Position numbers and translations under genes: made by a program
Notes under the pieces: model-generated
Databases searched by the model: none
What the model was told of the DNA's origin: nothing
Seen by the model: only the letters and a program-made list of their open reading frames with translations
Part shown: positions 7,426-15,229 of the stretch, one piece after another
How the letters are laid out: each line of letters begins with the position of its first letter
How positions within the stretch are numbered: the first letter of the stretch is position 1
NCBI GenBank assembly: GCA_036493475.1
Contig: DASXPS010000123.1
Span: forward strand, 1-34,363
Source of the DNA: Sporichthyaceae bacterium
GTDB taxonomy: Bacteria; Actinomycetota; Actinomycetes; Sporichthyales; Sporichthyaceae
Length of the DNA: 34,363 nt
Reading direction: 5' to 3'

Positions 7426-9197
7426 GAGACGTCCAGGACGCGCTCGGCGGGTGGGCCGTACAGCAAGTCGATCTCCGCGGCGTACTTCGCGTCGATGGGC
7501 TTGCGGCGCACCTTCATGGTGGGGGTCAGTTCCTCGGTGCCGGGCAACCACACCCCCGGCACGACCAGGAAGCGGCGCACCCGCTCGGCCGCATTGAGGT
7601 TCTCGTTCGCTTCCTGGACAGCGGTGCGCAGCCGGTGCAGCACCTCCGGGTGCGCGGCATTGCGCGCCGGATCGGTGTCCCCGGTGATGCTCGCGGTCAG
7701 CTCGGGCTCCAGCACGATCAACGCGGTGATGTAGGCGCGGGCGTCGCCGATGCACACCGAGGTGGCGATCAGCGGCGTGGCCGCGGCCAACGTGTTCTCC
7801 ACCAGTACCGGCGAGACGTTCTTGCCGGCGGAGGAGACCAGGATCTCCTTCTTGCGGTCGACGATGCGGTAGTACCCGGCCTCGTCGGTGACGAACACGT
7901 CGCCGGTGTGCAGCCAGCCCTCGGCGTCGATGGCCTCCGCGGTGAGCTCCGGCTTGCCGCGATAACCCTTCATCACCATGGGGCCCTTGAGCAGCAGCTC
8001 GCCGTCGGGCTCGATCCGCGCCTCGACGCCGGGCAGGGGCAGGCCGTTGGTGACCGGACGCGCCGCTCCGGCCGGGTTGCACAGGATGATCCCCGCGGTC
8101 TCGCTCTGCCCGTAGCACTCGCACAGGTCCACGCCGATGGCCGCGAAGAAGCGCAGGGTCTCCGGCGGCAACGGCGCGGCTCCGGTGAACAGCAGCTCGC
8201 CCGCATCCAGGCCGAGGGCGCGGCGCAGCTCGCGCAATACCGGGTCATGCGCCTGCCACGCCGCCCGGGTCGCCTCCTCGCCCGGGCGGTCCGCCAACCG
8301 GTCGTCATGCAGGCGCGAGCCGAGTTCGACGGCCTCCTCGAATTCGTCCTTGCGCGTGGAGTTGGAGATGAACTGCACCGCGACGCTCTGCAGGTGGTTC
8401 CAGATGCGCGGCACCGCCATGTACAGGGTTGGTTGGATCTCCGGCAGCAAGCCGGCGGCCGTCTTCGGCACCGGGTGGTACGTGATGGACGCGCCCATCA
8501 CCAGCGGCATGTAGTAGGCGCACAGTCGGTCGCCCATGTGCGCGAACGGCAGATAGGACAGCGCCCGCCCACCTGCGGGCAACCGACCCAGCGAGTGCAG
8601 CCCACGGATCTGCTCGAGGATGTTGAAGTGAGTGAGCTCCGCGCCCTTGGGGACGCCGGTGGTGCCCGAGGTGTAGACCACGGTCAGCACATCGTCGGGG
8701 GCGAGATCGGGTCGCGCGCCGGGAGCGAGCGGAGGCGCGAGCGACAGCAAGGTTGGCCAATCGGGCTCCGCGCCGGAGAAGTTGATGACAACGAGCACCG
8801 GCCTGCGGGCGCTCTGCGCAATTGCCGCCCTTGCCTTGTCGGCAAATGCCGCTTCGGTGACCAACACATCGGCGCCCGAATCATCGAGCAGGTAGGTCAA
8901 TTGGCTCGCGGCGGAGCTGTTGTATACCGACACCGGCACCGCGCCCAGGTGCAGCGTGGCCAGGTCCACCACCGGCGCCTCGTAACGGTTGCTGAGCATC
9001 ATCGCCGTGGTGCCGCCGACCCCGACCCCGAGCGCGCCCAGGCCCGCCGCGGCCGCGCGCACTTCGGCATCGACCTGCGACCAGGTCAGCGACACCGTGC
9101 CGGCGGAGGAGCGCATTGCGATCTGGTCGGGCCGCTCGGCCACGGTGTGCGCGAACGCCTCGCAGAGGTTGCCCGCCGCCAATGCCGATCCGGTCAT
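7422..9197 (-). CDS. Acyl-CoA synthetase (AMP-forming ligase, long-chain FadD type)
   Basis: A 591-residue adenylate-forming enzyme. The P-loop-like A3 motif is YTSGTTGVPKG at 175-185, followed by SYLPFAHMGDR, YGQSET (A5), the TGD of WLHTGD (A7), and DRKKEILVSSAGKNVSP (hinge and C-terminal domain, A8). The length and the DRKKE/SAGKNVSP sequence match the long-chain fatty-acid ligase (FadD15-like) branch. It would activate a carboxylic acid with ATP and CoA, giving entry into the beta-oxidation steps encoded downstream. It overlaps the alcohol dehydrogenase stop (ATGA at 9194-9197) and the tetR start (GTGA at 7422-7425). No membrane segment is evident. Substrate range cannot be inferred. Confidence 0.92.
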   Translation of the reverse strand: MTGSALAAGNLCEAFAHTVAERPDQIAMRSSAGTVSLTWSQVDAEVRAAAAGLGALGVGVGGTTAMMLSNRYEAPVVDLATLHLGAVPVSVYNSSAASQLTYLLDDSGADVLVTEAAFADKARAAIAQSARRPVLVVINFSGAEPDWPTLLSLAPPLAPGARPDLAPDDVLTVVYTSGTTGVPKGAELTHFNILEQIRGLHSLGRLPAGGRALSYLPFAHMGDRLCAYYMPLVMGASITYHPVPKTAAGLLPEIQPTLYMAVPRIWNHLQSVAVQFISNSTRKDEFEEAVELGSRLHDDRLADRPGEEATRAAWQAHDPVLRELRRALGLDAGELLFTGAAPLPPETLRFFAAIGVDLCECYGQSETAGIILCNPAGAARPVTNGLPLPGVEARIEPDGELLLKGPMVMKGYRGKPELTAEAIDAEGWLHTGDVFVTDEAGYYRIVDRKKEILVSSAGKNVSPVLVENTLAAATPLIATSVCIGDARAYITALIVLEPELTASITGDTDPARNAAHPEVLHRLRTAVQEANENLNAAERVRRFLVVPGVWLPGTEELTPTMKVRRKPIDAKYAAEIDLLYGPPAERVLDVS

Positions 9198-10324
9198 GCC
9201 GCCGCTCCTTGGAACGCCACGATCGCAGAGATAACTTCACCCGCGGCGACCGCCGCCATGGCCTCGTTGATCTCGCCGAGGGTGAAGGTCCGGGACACCA
9301 GCGAATCGAGGACAAGCTCGCCGGCCCGATAGTGCTCGACGAATCGCGGAATGTCACGGTGGATGTCGGCGGCACCGAACAGGCAACCCTTGAGCGTCTT
9401 CGCGCTGCCCACCAAACCGCGGAACTGCGGGATGTCGATCCGGGTCTGCGGTCCACCCGCACCGACGAAGACCACCTCGCCGCCCTTGTCGGTCATCCGG
9501 ATCGCCGCGTCCACCGTGACCTGCGCGCCGACCGCCTCGATGGTGACGTCGGCGCCGCGACCCGCGGTCAGGTCCCTTACCGCAGCGACAAGATCGGCAT
9601 CACGGGCCGGGATGACGTCGGTGGCGCCCAGCGTGTGGGCCAGGTCCAGTTTCGTCTCAACGAGGTCTATGGCCAGGATCCGTCCCGCCCCGGCCAGTCG
9701 CGCGCCCTGGATTGCGGTCAGCCCCACGCTGCCGCAGCCGATCACCACCACCGTGTCGCCGGCGCGGATGGAGGCGGTGTGCAGCGCCGCACCCATGCCG
9801 GTCAGTACCGCGCAGCCGAGCAGCGCGGCCGGAGCCAGTGGGAAATCGCGGGGCAGTGGCACTACTGAGATCGCGGGCACCACGACCTGTTCGGCGAAGG
9901 TGCCCGCGGCGACCATCTGCGCGACCGGAACTCCGTCCGCGGTAGCACACCGCAGCGTGCCGTCCAATTGGGCGCCGCTGAACAGCACGCCGTCGCCGCG
10001 CTCGCACAACCCGGTCTGACCGCGCTTGCAGCGGTAGCACTGCCCGCACTGCGGCATCGCACAGATCGCCACATGGTCGCCGACGGCGAGCCGGTCGACG
10101 CCGGCGCCGATTGCCTCGATGACGCCAGCACCCTCGTGGCCGAGCACGATCGGCAGCGGACCGGGCAGCGCGCCGTTGCGCACGGAAAGGTCCGAGGCAC
10201 AGATGCCCGCGGCGGCCATCCGGACGGCAACCTCGCCCGCCCGCGGGGCCTCCACCTGCAGGTCCACGACCTCCAGTGGCTTGTGCAGGCGGGTGCAAAC
10301 AGCGGCCAGGGTCGTGGTCCTCAC
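9194..10324 (-). CDS. Zinc-dependent alcohol dehydrogenase (MDR superfamily)
   Basis: A 376-residue medium-chain dehydrogenase with a GTG start at 10322-10324. Catalytic zinc ligands are C42 (GICASD), H63 (GHEGAG) and C171; structural zinc ligands are C93, C96, C99 and C107. The Rossmann motif GCGSVG is near 196-201, and the Asp after the next strand (LAIDLV) points to NAD. The overall pattern is that of the class III/benzyl-alcohol-type group. It is the first gene of the ten-gene minus-strand operon and probably oxidises a pathway alcohol to a ketone or aldehyde, which fits the divergently encoded Baeyer-Villiger monooxygenase. A -35/-10 pair (10360-10389) lies about 30 bases upstream of the start. 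Confidence 0.92.
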   Translation of the reverse strand: MRTTTLAAVCTRLHKPLEVVDLQVEAPRAGEVAVRMAAAGICASDLSVRNGALPGPLPIVLGHEGAGVIEAIGAGVDRLAVGDHVAICAMPQCGQCYRCKRGQTGLCERGDGVLFSGAQLDGTLRCATADGVPVAQMVAAGTFAEQVVVPAISVVPLPRDFPLAPAALLGCAVLTGMGAALHTASIRAGDTVVVIGCGSVGLTAIQGARLAGAGRILAIDLVETKLDLAHTLGATDVIPARDADLVAAVRDLTAGRGADVTIEAVGAQVTVDAAIRMTDKGGEVVFVGAGGPQTRIDIPQFRGLVGSAKTLKGCLFGAADIHRDIPRFVEHYRAGELVLDSLVSRTFTLGEINEAMAAVAAGEVISAIVAFQGAAA

Positions 10325-10359
10325 CCCGTTCCAACCGATTTTTGATCCAAAAGGTCTGA

Positions 10360-10389
10360 TTAATAGCGTGCAGGTCGGCGGGGCGTCAA
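10360..10389 (-). promoter_or_regulatory. Predicted promoter of the ten-gene minus-strand operon
   Basis: Read on the minus strand, TTGACG (10389-10384) is followed after 18 bases by TATTAA (10365-10360). A start near 10353 would give a leader of roughly 28 nt before the GTG at 10324. The -35 lies inside the left arm of the inverted repeat at 10380-10407, so a protein bound there would affect this promoter. Assigned by eye from sigma-70 consensus. Confidence 0.55.
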
Positions 10390-10407
10390 CGCAATCGGTG
10401 ACGCCCC
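10380..10407. promoter_or_regulatory. 9-bp perfect inverted repeat over the minus-strand -35
   Basis: GGGGCGTCA (10380-10388) and TGACGCCCC (10399-10407) are perfect reverse complements with a 10-base spacer. The left arm covers the -35 of the alcohol dehydrogenase operon. It could be a regulator site distinct from the 17-bp palindrome nearby, or a hairpin early in a divergent transcript. No U-rich tract follows, so a terminator is unlikely. Confidence 0.5.
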
Positions 10408-10414
10408 GTCGGTC

Positions 10415-10442
10415 TTGACTGAGACGCCGCGTCTCATATTAT
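10415..10442 (+). promoter_or_regulatory. Strong sigma-70 promoter of the monooxygenase operon, apparently leaderless
   Basis: TTGACT (10415-10420) and TATTAT (10437-10442) each match consensus at 5 of 6 positions, with a 16-base spacer. Only six bases separate the -10 from the GTG start of the monooxygenase at 10449, so the expected transcription start coincides with the start codon. There is no room for a Shine-Dalgarno sequence. Leaderless mRNAs beginning with GTG or ATG are well known in actinobacteria. Confidence 0.65.
10420..10436. promoter_or_regulatory. 17-bp perfect palindrome filling the -35/-10 spacer (operator)
   Basis: TGAGACGCCGCGTCTCA is a perfect palindrome with 7-bp arms around CCG. 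It occupies exactly the spacer of the monooxygenase promoter and touches the -10. A third half-site, TGAGACG, lies at 10443-10449 over the start codon. Size and placement are typical of a TetR-family repressor site. A related 17-mer is at 15194-15210. The most likely binder is the TetR protein encoded at 6787-7425 (inference). Confidence 0.7.
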
Positions 10443-10448
10443 TGAGAC

Positions 10449-12428
10449 GTGGCGAGTCAAAAAGACGGCGACTTCCGGATCTGCTCGCCGGCGGATCTGC
10501 GTCGTGGTGATGTCTGCGATGACGAGCTGCGTGCTGCCCTTGCCGAAGCCAACCTGCCGACGTTGCTCGCTGCCCTGGCGCAACTGACCGGGGACGACGA
10601 GTGGCTCACCGGCCCGTTCGCGCCGGGCGCTCCGTTGGGTGTCGACGACCATGACTCGGCCGGGCTGTCCGAGGAGTTGCAGGCGCAAGCGCGGGCCGAG
10701 GCGTTCGCGGTGCTGCGGGCCTGGCACGACGGCAAGCTCGAGGCCGCGCCGGCGCCGAGCCCGCAACGCCTGGTGCGGATGCTGTCGCTGTCGTTGGGCA
10801 ACAGCCAGCGGCTGCCCGAGGACATCGGCGGTTTGCTCGCCGAGGAGCTGGGCGTGGTGGATCGCGACGTGGTGCCCGACCTGGAGGGGGTGACCAATCC
10901 GATCGAGGTACTCATCATCGGGGCGGGTCTGTCCGGGCTGTGCGCGGCGGTCAAGCTGCAGAAATCCGGCGTCGTTTTCTCCATCCTGGAAAAGAATCCG
11001 AGCGTCGGCGGCACCTGGCTGGAGAACACCTATCCCGGTTGCGGTGTGGACACCCCCAGCCACCTGTACTGCTTCTCCTTCGCCCAGTCGCCGACCTGGT
11101 CGCGGTATTTCGCCAAGCGGGACGAGCTGCACGACTACCTGGAGCACCTGGCCGACGTTTACGACCTGCGCCGCCACATCCGCTTCAACAGCGAGGTGGA
11201 GGCGATGGCCTGGGACGACCCCGCCCAGTTGTGGCGGGTCACCGTCCGAGAGGCCGACGGCACCCGCACGCAGCTGGTCGCCAACGCGGTGATCACCGGC
11301 GTCGGGCTGCTCAACCGACCCTCGGTGCCGAACATCGCCGGCCTGGACGACTTCGTCGGTCCCCGCATGCACACCGCTGCGTGGGACAGCTCGATCGATC
11401 TGCGCGGCAAGCGGGTCGCGGTCATCGGCACCGGGGCGAGCGCGATGCAGTTGGTGCCCAACATCGCCGACGACGCCGCGCACGTGACGGTCTTTCAGCG
11501 CTCGCCGCAATGGGGTCTGCCCAATGACAACTACATGCGGCAGACCAGCGCGGCCACCCAATTCCTGATGACGTACGTGCCGTTCTATTTGGGCTGGTAC
11601 CGCCTGCGGCTGGTGTGGAACTTCGGCGACCGGCTTTACCCGGCGCTGCAGATCGACCCGCAGTGGGCGCACCCGGAGCGCGCGGTCAACCGCAGCAACG
11701 ATCGGCACCGGGAGTACCTCACCGACTACATCCGCACCGAACTGGGCGAGCGCACCGACCTGTTGGACAAGTGCCTACCCAGCTACCCGCCGTACGGCAA
11801 GCGACCGCTGCTGGACAATGGCTGGTTCCGCACCATGTGCCGGGACGACATCACGCTGGTCACCGACTCCGTCACCGAAGTGCGCCCGCACAGCGTCGTC
11901 GACGCCGCCGGCAACGAGCACGAGGTCGACATCCTGGTGTTGGCCACCGGGTTCCACGCGGTGCGGGTACTCGGCCCGATGGAGGTCCGCGGCCGGTCCG
12001 GGCGGACGTTGCGCGAGACGTGGGGCGAGGACGACGCGCGCGCCTATCTGGGCGTCACGGTCCCGGACTTCCCGAACTTCTTCATGCTCCTCGGCCCGAA
12101 CACTTTCGCCGCGCACGGCGGCAGTGCCGCGCTCACCATCGAGATGGAGGTGCGCTACGTCATGTCGCTCCTGCTGTTGCTTTGCTCCGGCGCGGCCACC
12201 AGCGTCGAGGTGCGGCAAGAGGTGCACGACGGCTACGACAAGCAGATCACCGACGCGCTGCAGGGCACGATCTGGTCGCACCCCGGCATGAGCACGTACT
12301 ACCGCAACGCCCGCGGCCGCATCGTGGTGCCGATGCCGTGGACCAACGTCGAGTACTGGCACATGACCCACGAGATCGACCCGAACGACTTCCACGTCAC
12401 CTCGACGAAGCAGGCGGCGGCGGGATGA
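10449..12428 (+). CDS. Baeyer-Villiger monooxygenase (FAD/NADPH, HAPMO-like with N-terminal extension)
   Basis: A 659-residue class B flavoprotein monooxygenase. Residues 1-150 form an extension like that of 4-hydroxyacetophenone monooxygenase (HAPMO). The FAD dinucleotide motif GAGLSG is at 158-163, the type I BVMO fingerprint FxGxxxHxxxW at 302-312 (FVGPRMHTAAW), the NADPH-binding GTGASA at 327-332, and a late ATGF motif follows. It should convert a ketone to an ester or lactone using NADPH and O2. The GTG start at 10449 has no ribosome site and lies 6 bases after a -10 box, so a leaderless mRNA is likely. It overlaps the next ACAD by 4 bp, and the third gene of the operon is a hydrolase that could open its product. 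The ketone substrate is not identifiable by eye. Confidence 0.93.
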   Translation: MASQKDGDFRICSPADLRRGDVCDDELRAALAEANLPTLLAALAQLTGDDEWLTGPFAPGAPLGVDDHDSAGLSEELQAQARAEAFAVLRAWHDGKLEAAPAPSPQRLVRMLSLSLGNSQRLPEDIGGLLAEELGVVDRDVVPDLEGVTNPIEVLIIGAGLSGLCAAVKLQKSGVVFSILEKNPSVGGTWLENTYPGCGVDTPSHLYCFSFAQSPTWSRYFAKRDELHDYLEHLADVYDLRRHIRFNSEVEAMAWDDPAQLWRVTVREADGTRTQLVANAVITGVGLLNRPSVPNIAGLDDFVGPRMHTAAWDSSIDLRGKRVAVIGTGASAMQLVPNIADDAAHVTVFQRSPQWGLPNDNYMRQTSAATQFLMTYVPFYLGWYRLRLVWNFGDRLYPALQIDPQWAHPERAVNRSNDRHREYLTDYIRTELGERTDLLDKCLPSYPPYGKRPLLDNGWFRTMCRDDITLVTDSVTEVRPHSVVDAAGNEHEVDILVLATGFHAVRVLGPMEVRGRSGRTLRETWGEDDARAYLGVTVPDFPNFFMLLGPNTFAAHGGSAALTIEMEVRYVMSLLLLLCSGAATSVEVRQEVHDGYDKQITDALQGTIWSHPGMSTYYRNARGRIVVPMPWTNVEYWHMTHEIDPNDFHVTSTKQAAAG

Positions 12429-13600
12429 CTGCCGCGATTGCGCCCACCACCGAGCTGCTGCTCACCGAGGAGCAGGCCGCGCTGGCGGAGAGCATCGCGG
12501 AGTTCTGCCGACGTGAGTGCGGCACCCGGGAGCAGCGCGACGCGCTGACCGAGAACGGCAAGCACGCGCACAACCAGGCGCTGTATCGGAAGATGGCGGA
12601 CCTGGGCTGGGCCGGGCTCTACATCCCCGAGGAATACGGGGGTGCGGGCGTCGGGCTGGTCGAGTACACGGTGTTCTGGGAGGAGACCTGGCGGGGCATG
12701 GCCCCGATCAACGGCGCCGGCTCCTCGGCCACGGTGTCCAGCTTCTACAAGCGCTACGGCACCGAGAAGCAGAAGCTCGACGCGCTCGGCGCCATCGCGG
12801 CCGGGGCCGTCTTCGCCATCTCCATCTCCGAACCGGAGGCCGGCTCCGACGTCGGCAACATCTCCACCCGCGCGGTGCGCGGCGACGGCGGCTGGATCCT
12901 GGACGGGCAGAAGACCTGGTGCTCCTCCGCGCACATCGCCGAGCGCCTGCTGCTGATCGCGCGCACCAGCCGGGAGGACTCCCGGCAGGCCGGGCTCACC
13001 GCGTTCGAGGTGTCCACCTCGCTGCCCGGCGTGGACATCCGCGGCATCGACACCATGGGTGGGCGCGAGGTCAACGACGTCTACCTCACCGACGTGTTCA
13101 TCCCGGACGAATGCGTGGTGGGCGAGGTCGGCCGGGCCTGGCCGCAGGTGATGGCGGGCCTCAACGGCGAACGCGTGGTGTGCGCCGCGCAGGGCATCGG
13201 CATGGCCCGACGCACCCTGGATGATCTGCTCGACTACGTCCGCACCCGCAAGCAGTTCGGCAAGGCCATCGGCACCTTCCAGGCACTGCGTCACCGCATC
13301 GCGGAGGTGGCCACCGAGGTGGAGTGCTGTCGATTGCTCACCTACGACGTGGCGCAGCGGGTGGACACCGGTCGCGGCACCCCGGAGCAGCTCACCCGGC
13401 TCACCTCGATGGCCAAGCTCAAGGTCACCGAGACCGCGAAGCGGGTGGCGCTGGAGGGCATGCAGATGATGGGCGGCTACGGCTACGCCTGCGAGTACGA
13501 CATGGAGCGCCACGTGCGCGACGCGCTGGCCCCGTGCATCTACGCCGGCACGAATGAGATCCAGCGGGAGATCATCGCCGCCACCTACGGGCTGCGCTGA
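12425..13600 (+). CDS. Acyl-CoA dehydrogenase, self-sufficient type
   Basis: A 391-residue acyl-CoA dehydrogenase. The start is the ATG that overlaps the monooxygenase stop (ATGA, 12425-12428). Motifs: SEPEAGSD at 135-142, a helix-G catalytic Glu at E249 (NGER), RKQFG 26 residues later, and C-terminal IYAGTNEIQ with Ala at the MCAD Glu position. Glu and RxxFG are both on one chain, so it should work as an ordinary homotetramer, unlike the two split pairs elsewhere in this window. It sits between the monooxygenase and the esterase-like hydrolase, so it probably acts on an acyl-CoA from the same substrate. Confidence 0.92.
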   Translation: MTAAIAPTTELLLTEEQAALAESIAEFCRRECGTREQRDALTENGKHAHNQALYRKMADLGWAGLYIPEEYGGAGVGLVEYTVFWEETWRGMAPINGAGSSATVSSFYKRYGTEKQKLDALGAIAAGAVFAISISEPEAGSDVGNISTRAVRGDGGWILDGQKTWCSSAHIAERLLLIARTSREDSRQAGLTAFEVSTSLPGVDIRGIDTMGGREVNDVYLTDVFIPDECVVGEVGRAWPQVMAGLNGERVVCAAQGIGMARRTLDDLLDYVRTRKQFGKAIGTFQALRHRIAEVATEVECCRLLTYDVAQRVDTGRGTPEQLTRLTSMAKLKVTETAKRVALEGMQMMGGYGYACEYDMERHVRDALAPCIYAGTNEIQREIIAATYGLR

Positions 13601-14406
13601 TGCCGCTGGTCGAGGTGGAGCCCGGCGTCGGGATCCACGTCGAGGACCACGGCAGCGGCCACCCGGTGGTGCTGATCGCCGGTTTCGGCCTGAACAGTGA
13701 AGCCTGGCAGGGGCAGGTCGAACTCCTCACCCACCACGGGTACCGGGTCATCGCTCTCGATGTGCGTGGCACGGGGAAGTCGGCGAAACCCTTACAGGGC
13801 TATGGAATGGACCGCTTGGCCGCCGATGTGTTGGTCGTGCTGGACGCTCTCGAGGTGTCGGAGGCCGTGCTGGTGGGCTGGTCGTTCGGCGGTCAGATCG
13901 CCATGCGGGTGGCCGTGACCGCCCCCGACCGGGTGTCGGCGCTGGTCATGGTCGGTTCCAATGGCGTCCGGGCCAGCCGCAGCGCGGAGTACCAATTCGG
14001 CCCGGCCGGTGCCGACCTGGAGGGCCGCCTGGTGCACCTGGAGCGCACCAAGCGAATCGTCACGCGTCGCCGCACCATCCAGAGCGCATTTGCCACTGAA
14101 CCCGACCCCGATGTGACTGCCTGGTTGCTGCGCATGCAACTGCAGATGCCGTCCTGGGCGGCGATCGCGAGCTATCCCACGTATCTGCACACCGATCAGA
14201 TCGCCGACCTGCCGATGCTGAAACTGCCGGTGTGTCAGATCATGGGCGCCGTCGACCCGGTGAGTCCGATCGAGGGCGCTGCCTGGCTGCAGGAGCGGCT
14301 GAGCGACGGGCGACTGATCACTCTGGACTGCGGGCACTACCCGATGCTGGAAGTGCCCGCAGCCTTCGACCAGGCGCTGCTCGGTTTCCTCACTACATTT
14401 TCGTGA
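13600..14406 (+). CDS. Alpha/beta hydrolase, probable ester/lactone hydrolase
   Basis: A 268-residue alpha/beta hydrolase. The nucleophile is S95 (GWSFGG), the acid D218 (GAVDP) and the base H245 (CGHYP). The oxyanion loop is AGFG at 27-30. No signal peptide is visible. The ATG shares one base with the ACAD stop (TGATG). A Baeyer-Villiger monooxygenase followed in the same operon by a hydrolase is the classical pairing for ketone to ester to alcohol plus acid (established for HAPMO and cycloalkanone pathways). Its 3' end overlaps the convergent SDR by 14 bp. Confidence 0.87.
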   Translation: MPLVEVEPGVGIHVEDHGSGHPVVLIAGFGLNSEAWQGQVELLTHHGYRVIALDVRGTGKSAKPLQGYGMDRLAADVLVVLDALEVSEAVLVGWSFGGQIAMRVAVTAPDRVSALVMVGSNGVRASRSAEYQFGPAGADLEGRLVHLERTKRIVTRRRTIQSAFATEPDPDVTAWLLRMQLQMPSWAAIASYPTYLHTDQIADLPMLKLPVCQIMGAVDPVSPIEGAAWLQERLSDGRLITLDCGHYPMLEVPAAFDQALLGFLTTFS

Positions 14407-15151
14407 TCATGCCGCCATCGACCACGACCGACGACCCGGTCATATAGGCGGACATGTCGCTGGCCAGGAACACGATCGCGCCGGTCACGTCGTCCGGGGT
14501 GGCCGGGCGACCCAGCGGGATCGGGAACACCTGGGTGGCCGCCTCCATCGGCAGGCCGAAGTCGGCGGTGACCAACTCGGTGCCGACCACGCCGGGGTGC
14601 ACCGCGTTGACCCGAATGCCTTGCGGGGCAAGGTAATTCGCCGCCGAGTAGGTGATCAGCTTGATCGCGCCCTTCGAGGTGGAGTAGGCCACCACCGCGC
14701 CACTGCCGACCATGCCCAGCACACTGGACACGTTCACGATGGCGCCGCCGCCCTTGGCCACCATGCGCTGCGCGGCGGCCTGGGTGCCGAAGAACACGCC
14801 CTTGGCGTTGACGTCCATCTGCCGGTCGTACTGTTCCTCGGTGAAGGACAGGAAGTCGCCCATGACCACGATGCCCGCGTTGTTCACCATGATGTCGATG
14901 CCACCGAACTCGTCGGCGGCGGCGACGGCGGCTTGCAGGTCGGCGGGCTTGGACACGTCGCACATGACGAACCGACCCTCGCAGGACACCGCCTCGTGGG
15001 TGGGCGTGCCGCCCTCGCGCGGGTCCTTGCGCACGTCCGCCACGATGATCGCCCGCGCGCCCTCGTTGGCCAGGGCGAGCGCCGCCGCCCTGCCGATGCC
15101 ACTTGCCGCACCCGTGATGACCGCGACCTTGCCGTCCACCAGTCCAGGCAT
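14393..15151 (-). CDS. Classical SDR oxidoreductase
   Basis: A 252-residue short-chain dehydrogenase with textbook motifs: TGAASGIG at 13-20, Asp39 (ADV) suggesting NAD, NNAG at 90-93, and the tetrad N115, S143, Y156 and K160. It probably interconverts an alcohol and a ketone. A ribosome site (AAAGGAG) lies just upstream of the ATG at 15149-15151. It is transcribed divergently from the SDR at 15230, and the 17-bp operator-like site at 15194-15210 lies between them. Its end overlaps the convergent hydrolase by 14 bp, so it is a single-gene unit lying between two plus-strand operons. Confidence 0.92.
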   Translation of the reverse strand: MPGLVDGKVAVITGAASGIGRAAALALANEGARAIIVADVRKDPREGGTPTHEAVSCEGRFVMCDVSKPADLQAAVAAADEFGGIDIMVNNAGIVVMGDFLSFTEEQYDRQMDVNAKGVFFGTQAAAQRMVAKGGGAIVNVSSVLGMVGSGAVVAYSTSKGAIKLITYSAANYLAPQGIRVNAVHPGVVGTELVTADFGLPMEAATQVFPIPLGRPATPDDVTGAIVFLASDMSAYMTGSSVVVDGGMITKM

Positions 15152-15193
15152 CTTCGCCCGCTCCTTTACTTCGCCGAATGGCCGTGACTATTC

Positions 15194-15217
15194 TGCGACG
15201 AAGAGTCGCAATATTAC
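15194..15217. promoter_or_regulatory. 17-bp operator-like palindrome and -10 box between divergent SDRs
   Basis: TGCGACGAAGAGTCGCA (15194-15210) has perfect 6-bp arms and a 5-base centre. It has the same length as the site at 10420-10436; the shared consensus is TGmGACGnnGmGTCkCA. A TATTAC -10-like box follows at 15212-15217, nearly as in the monooxygenase promoter, and an AAGGAG ribosome site (15218-15223) precedes the ATG at 15230. A shared repressor for both promoters is the simplest reading. Confidence 0.6.
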
Positions 15218-15229
15218 AAGGAGTGCGGG

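Noticed and set aside
13600-14406. Haloalkane dehalogenase or haloperoxidase
   Set aside because: The nucleophile is Ser in GWSFGG rather than Asp, and the gene follows a Baeyer-Villiger monooxygenase, so an esterase role is simpler.
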